A stretch of 64,000 bases of DNA, from contig NC_018584.1 of assembly GCF_000307025.1 (NCBI RefSeq), positions 2,232,001 through 2,296,000 on the forward strand, written 5' to 3'. This DNA is from Listeria monocytogenes ATCC 19117. GTDB lineage: Bacteria; Bacillota; Bacilli; Lactobacillales; Listeriaceae. The notes below the pieces were generated by a model. It ran no database searches and was not told the origin of the DNA. It saw nothing but the letters and a program-made list of their open reading frames with translations. The position numbers and the translations under genes are program-made. The number at the start of each line of letters is the position of its first letter. Position 1 is the stretch's first letter. Positions 57,862 to 64,000 of the stretch are shown here, one piece after another.

Positions 57862-58896
57862 TTAATCGCGCATTTTAGGATCGAAGGCATCACGCAAGCC
57901 ATCTGCAATTAAGTTAAATGCAATCATAATGATACAAAGTACAATACATGGATACAGAATCATATACGGTAATACTTGTAATGTTTTATATCCATCATTT
58001 ACCAAGACACCAAGAGACGCTGCTGGCGCTGGAAGACCAAGCCCAATAAAGCTTAAGAAGGCTTCAAAGAAAATCGCACTAGGAATACTAAACATGATGT
58101 TAATGATAATAATCCCAGAAATATTTGGTATTAAATGTTTTATAAGAATTTTAGGAGTAGATTCCCCTAAAGTCATGGAAGCCATAACAAATTCTTGGTT
58201 TTTAAGTTTTAAAACTTGTCCCCTGACTACCCGGGCCATCGTTATCCAACTCGTCATTGCGATTGCTATGATAATAGATACAATACCTGGTTCGAGTATT
58301 AACATCATTAAAATAACCACAACTAAGTTTGGAATTGCACCAATAACTTCTAAAACACGTTGCATGAAATTATCTACACGGCCTCCAACATAACCAGAAA
58401 TCAAACCGTAAGCAACCCCAATTATAAGGTCACAAAGCGCTGCTACAACAGCAATAATAAGAGATACACGTGTACCAGCCCAAATACGAGCAAATTGGTC
58501 ACGTCCAAGCGTATCACTACCTAACCAGTAGTAAGTACCCTCTTTAATATTATTTTGTTTATAAATATCAACATCTTCTCCACCAATAGATTGATGACCA
58601 TTCCAGAAAGGCATATTTTCAAAGCCTTGAACTTTTGGAGGAAGACTCGCATTTTCAGTGATTTGTCGGTTAATATCATGTTTTGGTCCTAGATTTTGTG
58701 ATAAATAAGGCCCAACAATTGCCATGATAATAACAAGTGCTAATACAATTAGAGAAACTAAAGCCGCTTTATTTTTACGAATACGAAGCCAAGAATCTTG
58801 CAAGAAAGTTAAACTTGGACGATTAATTTTCTCTGCTTCTGCATCCAGAATGTGTGCTGGCTGAAATCTTTCTTTTGCAATTTTATGTTCTGCCAT
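57862..58896 (-). CDS. oppC: Oligopeptide ABC transporter permease OppC
   Basis: A 344-residue permease. An N-terminal cytoplasmic segment precedes the first helix (AALVSLIVLALVIIMAIVGPYL), an extracytoplasmic loop (about 70-130) and five further helices. The EAA loop is ASMTLGESTPKILIKHLIPN. The oppC start shares one base with the oppB stop (TAATG), so the two are coupled. Confidence 0.95.
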   Translation of the reverse strand: MAEHKIAKERFQPAHILDAEAEKINRPSLTFLQDSWLRIRKNKAALVSLIVLALVIIMAIVGPYLSQNLGPKHDINRQITENASLPPKVQGFENMPFWNGHQSIGGEDVDIYKQNNIKEGTYYWLGSDTLGRDQFARIWAGTRVSLIIAVVAALCDLIIGVAYGLISGYVGGRVDNFMQRVLEVIGAIPNLVVVILMMLILEPGIVSIIIAIAMTSWITMARVVRGQVLKLKNQEFVMASMTLGESTPKILIKHLIPNISGIIIINIMFSIPSAIFFEAFLSFIGLGLPAPAASLGVLVNDGYKTLQVLPYMILYPCIVLCIIMIAFNLIADGLRDAFDPKMRD

Positions 58897-59825
58897 TATT
58901 TTCTACCTCCAGACACACGGATTCGAGGATCAATCAATCCGTAAAGAATATCCACTACCAAGATAACAAATACCAACATGACAGCAAATAAAATTGTAGT
59001 TCCCATAATAACTGGATAGTCATTTGTTTGAATAGAAGAAACGAATTGGCTACCGATACCAGGAATACTATAAATATTTTCAATAACAAGGGAACCAGTC
59101 ATCAGTGCAACTGATAATGGTCCTAAAACTGTAATTAAAGGAATAAGTGCATTACGAATCGCATGTTTAACTGCTACTTCCGTTCTACTATTCCCTTTCG
59201 CTTTGGCTAGTAGAACATAATCAGATGCAAATACATCAATTAACTCTGTTCTCATGAAACGAGCTGCTGTTGCAAGCGGGAACATCGCAAGTGCGAATGC
59301 TGGCAGAATAGTATCTGCAAACGTACCCCAACCTGCTACTGGGAAAATTTGAAGTTTTGCTCCAAGCCAGTATTGTAAAACAGTCGCAAATACGAAAGAT
59401 GGAACTGACTTACCTAATATTGCTATAAATGTACTCGTATAATCCGGCCACCTATTCTGATACATGGCCGCTATTACCCCTAGTAAAATACCAAAAATAA
59501 CACCAAAAGCCATTGCCTCGAGTGCTAATTGGACAGATGGACCAATCAGTGCACTTAAAATCTCAGACACTGGTCTATTATCAAGTTGGAAGGAAACACC
59601 TAAGTCACCTTTTACCAAACCTGTCATATAATTTAAGTATTGGACTGGAATTGAATCATTTAGTCCATATTTTTCATTCATCATGTGAATTTGTTCGTCA
59701 GATAGTTTCTCCTGATTACGGTAAGGCGTACCAGGTAAGAATTTCATAAGAACAAACGTAACCGAAGCAATGATGAATAACGTTATAAGCATATATAATA
59801 CTCTTTTTAACGTATATTTAACCAT
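58896..59825 (-). CDS. oppB: Oligopeptide ABC transporter permease OppB
   Basis: A 309-residue permease starting VKYTLKRVLYMLITLFIIASVTFVLMKFLPG, the typical DppB/OppB first helix. Six membrane segments, with the EAA loop LLAKAKGNSRTEVAVKHAIRNALIP near residue 205. It is the first gene of the oppBCDF group, 278 bp downstream of oppA, with a hairpin in between. Confidence 0.95.
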   Translation of the reverse strand: MVKYTLKRVLYMLITLFIIASVTFVLMKFLPGTPYRNQEKLSDEQIHMMNEKYGLNDSIPVQYLNYMTGLVKGDLGVSFQLDNRPVSEILSALIGPSVQLALEAMAFGVIFGILLGVIAAMYQNRWPDYTSTFIAILGKSVPSFVFATVLQYWLGAKLQIFPVAGWGTFADTILPAFALAMFPLATAARFMRTELIDVFASDYVLLAKAKGNSRTEVAVKHAIRNALIPLITVLGPLSVALMTGSLVIENIYSIPGIGSQFVSSIQTNDYPVIMGTTILFAVMLVFVILVVDILYGLIDPRIRVSGGRK

Positions 59826-60041
59826 CTATCTCTACACCTCCCAGTTTTAATTAATATATAAAAAAAGTTATTCCTAACCAAATTCGCAAGTTTAGTGAGC
59901 CTTTTTCTACATTTCTAAACTTTTATTGCATTAGTGCAAATTAGTTAGGAAAAAAACTTCATTTTTCGAATGTTAGGTTTCTAGAAGACTAGAAAAGGAT
60001 ACTTTAATTTTTAATTATAACACATGAAAATCATCAGCAAA

Positions 60042-60076
60042 AGGAGAGAGCATATCGAAATATACTCTCTCTTTCC
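60042..60076 (-). terminator. Hairpin attenuator between oppA and oppB
   Basis: Arms GAAAGAGAGAG-ATAT and ATAT-CTCTCTCCTTT (minor mismatches) are followed on the minus strand by TTTTGC. The T-run is weak, so it probably lets part of the transcripts through and keeps oppA more abundant than oppBCDF. The rest of the 278-bp gap is AT-rich with no other clear element. Confidence 0.65.
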
Positions 60077-60103
60077 GTCAAGCATTTCTTAAAGACTAAT
60101 ATT

Positions 60104-61780
60104 TTATTTAGTCAAGTATGTTTCTTTGTAAGTGTAATCTGGACCAAATGGATTTTTTTGCAAGTTTTTAATGTAGTCTTTTTGTAGGTATGCAGTAGAA
60201 CGTTGATAAAGTGGTTGAATAGCTACATCATCCGTAAGAAGGATTTTTTCTGCTTTAACCATTTCATCCCAACGTTTTTGATCGTCAGCTGCATAAGTTA
60301 CAGAAGCATCATTTAAAATCTTGTCGTAGTCTTTGTTAGAATAACTCATTCTGTTTTGTGCACCATCAGTTACGAATAGATCTAAGAAAGTGGATGGATC
60401 TTGATAGTCAGGACCCCAGCCGCTCATAGAGAAATCGTAATCTTGGTTTTGGTCATTTTGTAAACGAACTTTAAATGGTACGTTTTTAAGTTTAACTGTA
60501 AGACCGTCTAAGTTCTTTTGTAGTTGGTCTTGAATGAATTCAGAAGATTTTCTCGCATTTTCAGTGTCATCACTAGTGAATTCAACTGTAATTTCGTTAA
60601 CTCCTAATTCTTTCAAACCAGCTTTCCAAGCTTTTTGAGCTTCTTTTACATCATATTCTAAATGTTTGCCAGATTCTTTTGTATAATCTTCTTTGTTACC
60701 TGGGTCAAAAGTGAAACCTTCTGGTACAAGGTTGTTTGCAGGTTTAGATCCGTTTTTAAGAACTGTATCAGTATACGATTGTTTGTCAATCGCAAGAGCT
60801 ATAGCTTTACGGATGTTTTTGTTAGCAAATACTGTATCTTTGCCAGCACGTTTTTGGTTAAATTTAATGTAGAAAGTAGAAGAATCATTCACTGTTACAT
60901 AGTCTTTATTGTTTTTGTTTTGAGCAGCATAGTCTGCACTCAATACAGTACGGTCAACTTTGTCAGTGTTGTATAAGTTAAGTCCAGTACCGGAGTCTTG
61001 AACAACTTGTACGTTGATTTGTTTCAACTTAACTTTATCTTTATCCCAATATTTATCATTTTTTACGTAAGTCCATTTTTTGTTTGTTCCAGTCCAGTCT
61101 TTCAACTCGAAAGGTCCATTGAATAACATGTTATCACTATTTTGTGCATATTTTTCGCCTTTTTCCGTAACGAATTTTTCGTTAAGTGGGAAGAAAGTCG
61201 GGAATGCGAATAGTGAGTTAATGTAAGCAGTTGGTTTAGATAGAGTAACTTCTAAAGTATAATCATCTACTGCTTTAATTCCTAATTCTTCAGGTTTTTT
61301 CTTGCCAGCTACGATATCTCCACCGTTTTTGATTGCATCAAATAGGTAAGAATATGTTGCAGCAGTGTTAGGGTCAACTGCACGACGCCATGAGTAAACA
61401 TAGTCATTTGCAGTTACAGGGTCTCCGTTTGACCATTTTGCATCTTCACGAAGTTTGATTGTATAAACTGTTTTGTCATCGCTAACTTTTGGCTCTTCAG
61501 CAGCACCGGCAATGGCAGGAATACCATCTTTGTCAAGCGCATATAGACCTTCGTTTGTTTGGTTTACAACGTTCAAACCAACTTGGTCATCCGCTTTTGT
61601 GCTGTCTGCAGAAGGAATTAGTGCGCTTTCTGTCAAGTTAAGTACTTGCTCTCCTGAAGCTTTTCCTGAATCTGAGCCTTTTTTGTCGGATTTGGAATCT
61701 GATCCGCCTCCGCATGCTACCAAGACTAAGCTTAGTAATAGTGTTAATCCAAGTGTAAGAAATAATTTAGATTTTTTCAC
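60104..61780 (-). CDS. oppA: Oligopeptide-binding lipoprotein OppA
   Basis: A 558-residue cluster-C substrate-binding protein. The lipoprotein signal has LVAC (Cys23) followed by a Gly/Ser/Lys linker. SBP_bac_5 fold features include KLREDAKWSNGDPVTANDYVYSWRRAVDP and YDFSMSGWGPDYQDPSTFLDLF, typical of OppA. It captures peptides for OppBCDF and is needed for growth on peptides and for cold and intracellular growth in Listeria (literature memory). A sigma-A promoter lies at 61829-61858, with a CodY-box-like palindrome further upstream. Confidence 0.96.
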   Translation of the reverse strand: MKKSKLFLTLGLTLLLSLVLVACGGGSDSKSDKKGSDSGKASGEQVLNLTESALIPSADSTKADDQVGLNVVNQTNEGLYALDKDGIPAIAGAAEEPKVSDDKTVYTIKLREDAKWSNGDPVTANDYVYSWRRAVDPNTAATYSYLFDAIKNGGDIVAGKKKPEELGIKAVDDYTLEVTLSKPTAYINSLFAFPTFFPLNEKFVTEKGEKYAQNSDNMLFNGPFELKDWTGTNKKWTYVKNDKYWDKDKVKLKQINVQVVQDSGTGLNLYNTDKVDRTVLSADYAAQNKNNKDYVTVNDSSTFYIKFNQKRAGKDTVFANKNIRKAIALAIDKQSYTDTVLKNGSKPANNLVPEGFTFDPGNKEDYTKESGKHLEYDVKEAQKAWKAGLKELGVNEITVEFTSDDTENARKSSEFIQDQLQKNLDGLTVKLKNVPFKVRLQNDQNQDYDFSMSGWGPDYQDPSTFLDLFVTDGAQNRMSYSNKDYDKILNDASVTYAADDQKRWDEMVKAEKILLTDDVAIQPLYQRSTAYLQKDYIKNLQKNPFGPDYTYKETYLTK

Positions 61781-61828
61781 TAAGTAGACCTCCCTTTTTT
61801 ATTTTTCTGAAAAATTGTTTCGATACCT

Positions 61829-61858
61829 ATTATACTCTAAGAATTCTGGCTTTGTAAA
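61829..61858 (-). promoter_or_regulatory. Sigma-A promoter of oppA
   Basis: Minus strand TTTACA (61858-61853), 18 nt, TATAAT (61834-61829). The predicted leader is about 40 nt. Confidence 0.7.
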
Positions 61859-62022
61859 TTATTTTTACAAGATAAATGAAAACAAGGATGAAAGATACAA
61901 GTTATTAAAATATTAAGGCAAAATTGAAATTGCGTGAAAACTCTGAACAGAAAGTGTTACGCAATCCTCTATTTTGCAATAAATCGAATTAATTATGTAT
62001 ACTTTGCTAAACCTTTTGATTA

Positions 62023-62037
62023 AGTTTTCAGAAAACA
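62023..62037. promoter_or_regulatory. CodY-box-like palindrome upstream of oppA
   Basis: AGTTTTCAGAAAACA matches the CodY consensus AATTTTCWGAAAATT at 12 of 15 positions; its GTTTTC-A-GAAAAC core is a perfect palindrome. It lies about 165 bp upstream of the oppA promoter. The remaining gap (61859-62403) is AT-rich; it also holds the palindrome CCTTTAAAATTTAAAGG (62132-62148) and the stem ATGATAG-N7-CTATCAT (62323-62343). Confidence 0.45.
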
Positions 62038-62403
62038 TAACCATTTAAATTGATAAATTTACGATGAACTTTGCCAATTAAGTTAAAACTGGAAGAAGTT
62101 ATCTTTTTTGTATAAACGAAAATATCGAACCCCTTTAAAATTTAAAGGATTATTATATTTATATACTTTTTTTGAGCTGTTGTCTAGATAAAAATATCAA
62201 AAATTTAATTAAATTTTGTAATAAATTCGAAAAACGTTGATATAAAGCGATTTTTCTGTTAATAATCTGTAAAGACAGTTGGAAGGTTATTTTACTAAAA
62301 ACGGACAAATTTCTAACATTAAATGATAGCTTCCTTCTATCATATAGTCTTTCTATCCAAATTGTGATAGAGTGAATTATGAATTTTAATTAGAGGTGAA
62401 GAA

Positions 62404-62748
62404 ATGTTTTTACGAATTACTATTTATACACTTATTCAAGAAGCTATTATTTTTGGTATTTTACTTTTCGGAAAAAATCAGAGTGTTAGTTTAAGCAACT
62501 ATGTGGATATTTCCTTTATGGTAGCACTTATCGCGCTCCTAATTGGATTGTTTGTTTATATTATGAGAAGTGGGTTTTTAGACCGCGTTCATAATGGTTT
62601 TCGAAGTATTTCTCGCAAAATTAAACGAGAAGAAGAAAATGAGTTTTCAGATATGCCTTTATCTGAATTAGTCGGTCTTCGATACGCTGGGATTTTGTTT
62701 AGTTCCCTACTTGTTATGCTATCTAGTATTCTATGTATGTTTTTGTAA
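62404..62748 (+). CDS. DUF3899 membrane protein
   Basis: A 114-residue protein with three hydrophobic segments (about residues 5-23, 36-57 and 92-113) separated by a basic/acidic cytoplasmic loop (RSISRKIKREEENEFSDMPLSE). The pattern fits the DUF3899 family, whose function is unknown. The ATG start follows TAGAGGTGAAGA. Its stop codon is immediately followed by the trpS promoter. No terminator is seen between them, so read-through into the T-box leader is possible. Confidence 0.82.
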   Translation: MFLRITIYTLIQEAIIFGILLFGKNQSVSLSNYVDISFMVALIALLIGLFVYIMRSGFLDRVHNGFRSISRKIKREEENEFSDMPLSELVGLRYAGILFSSLLVMLSSILCMFL

Positions 62749-62778
62749 TTGACAAGCCGTTTTGTAAACTGATAGAAT
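62749..62778 (+). promoter_or_regulatory. Sigma-A promoter of trpS
   Basis: TTGACA (62749-62754), 18 nt, TAGAAT (62773-62778), beginning directly after the DUF3899 stop codon. Confidence 0.8.
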
Positions 62779-62789
62779 AAAAGTAATAT

Positions 62790-64000
<1,211 letters not shown>

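Noticed and set aside
61859-62403. A further small RNA or small gene in the 545-bp gap upstream of oppA
   Set aside because: No promoter-terminator pair and no open frame with an RBS could be supported; only short palindromes were seen.

Overview
The window looks like a chromosomal segment of Listeria, almost certainly L. monocytogenes or a very close relative. It is AT-rich low-GC Gram-positive DNA with strong AAAGGAGG-type ribosome binding sites. It carries the sortase B / haem-uptake locus (srtB-hupCGD-hbp2-hbp1), the mecA-spxA-oppFDCBA block, a Trp T-box before trpS, and several LPXTG adhesins. Gene order matches what I recall of the EGD-e lmo2144-lmo2198 interval. No prophage block, IS element, rRNA, tRNA or CRISPR array was seen.

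Layout. 1-4.3 kb: a GntR regulator (cut by the window edge), an orphan PTS_EIIC_2/PfoR-like membrane protein, and a divergent LysR/YeiH pair followed by a DUF1361 membrane protein. 4.3-10.5 kb: two MazG-type pyrophosphohydrolases, a small membrane protein, and the aerobic ribonucleotide reductase operon nrdE-nrdF-flavodoxin-thioredoxin behind paired NrdR boxes; then a YxeA-like secreted peptide. 10.5-12.8 kb: an alkyl-sulfatase (sepA) and a CsbD protein, each with a sigma-B-like promoter. 12.8-18.4 kb: a five-gene sugar oxidoreductase/isomerase/ThuA operon behind an AraC regulator. 18.4-21.5 kb: two Crp/Fnr-type regulators, a glyoxalase-II-like hydrolase, glyoxalase I and a small membrane protein. 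21.5-28 kb: a CoA-transferase/OFA transporter/flavin oxidoreductase operon with a textbook sigma-54 promoter, its sigma-54 activator, and a GGDEF diguanylate cyclase. 28-30.2 kb: a divergent SDR/TetR pair and a DUF4870 protein.

30.2-43.8 kb holds three large sortase-A-type surface proteins in tandem (1529, 1710 and 1151 residues) built from collagen-binding-like, SpaA/Cna-B and MucBP modules. 44-50.5 kb is the Fur-controlled haem locus, with a phage Gp157-like protein at its distal end. 50.5-55.5 kb carries a small winged-helix-like protein behind a predicted C-rich-loop small RNA, then pepF, coiA, mecA and spxA. 55.8-61.8 kb is the opp oligopeptide transporter. The window ends with a DUF3899 protein, a Trp T-box leader and the 5' part of trpS.

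The most interesting signal is the compact transcription unit at 50826-50961. It has a sigma-A promoter, a 12-bp stem that displays a CCCCCUU loop, and an intrinsic terminator. Its CCCCCUUUAUUU segment is perfectly complementary to the hbp2 ribosome binding region about 1.2 kb away. Other leads are the Gp157-like gene in the sortase B locus, a conserved element at the same distance upstream of two adhesin paralogues, a 13-mer shared by the sigma-54 target and activator regions, VirR/BceR-like boxes before two membrane/secreted proteins, and a stem that buries the ribosome binding site of the DUF1361 gene.
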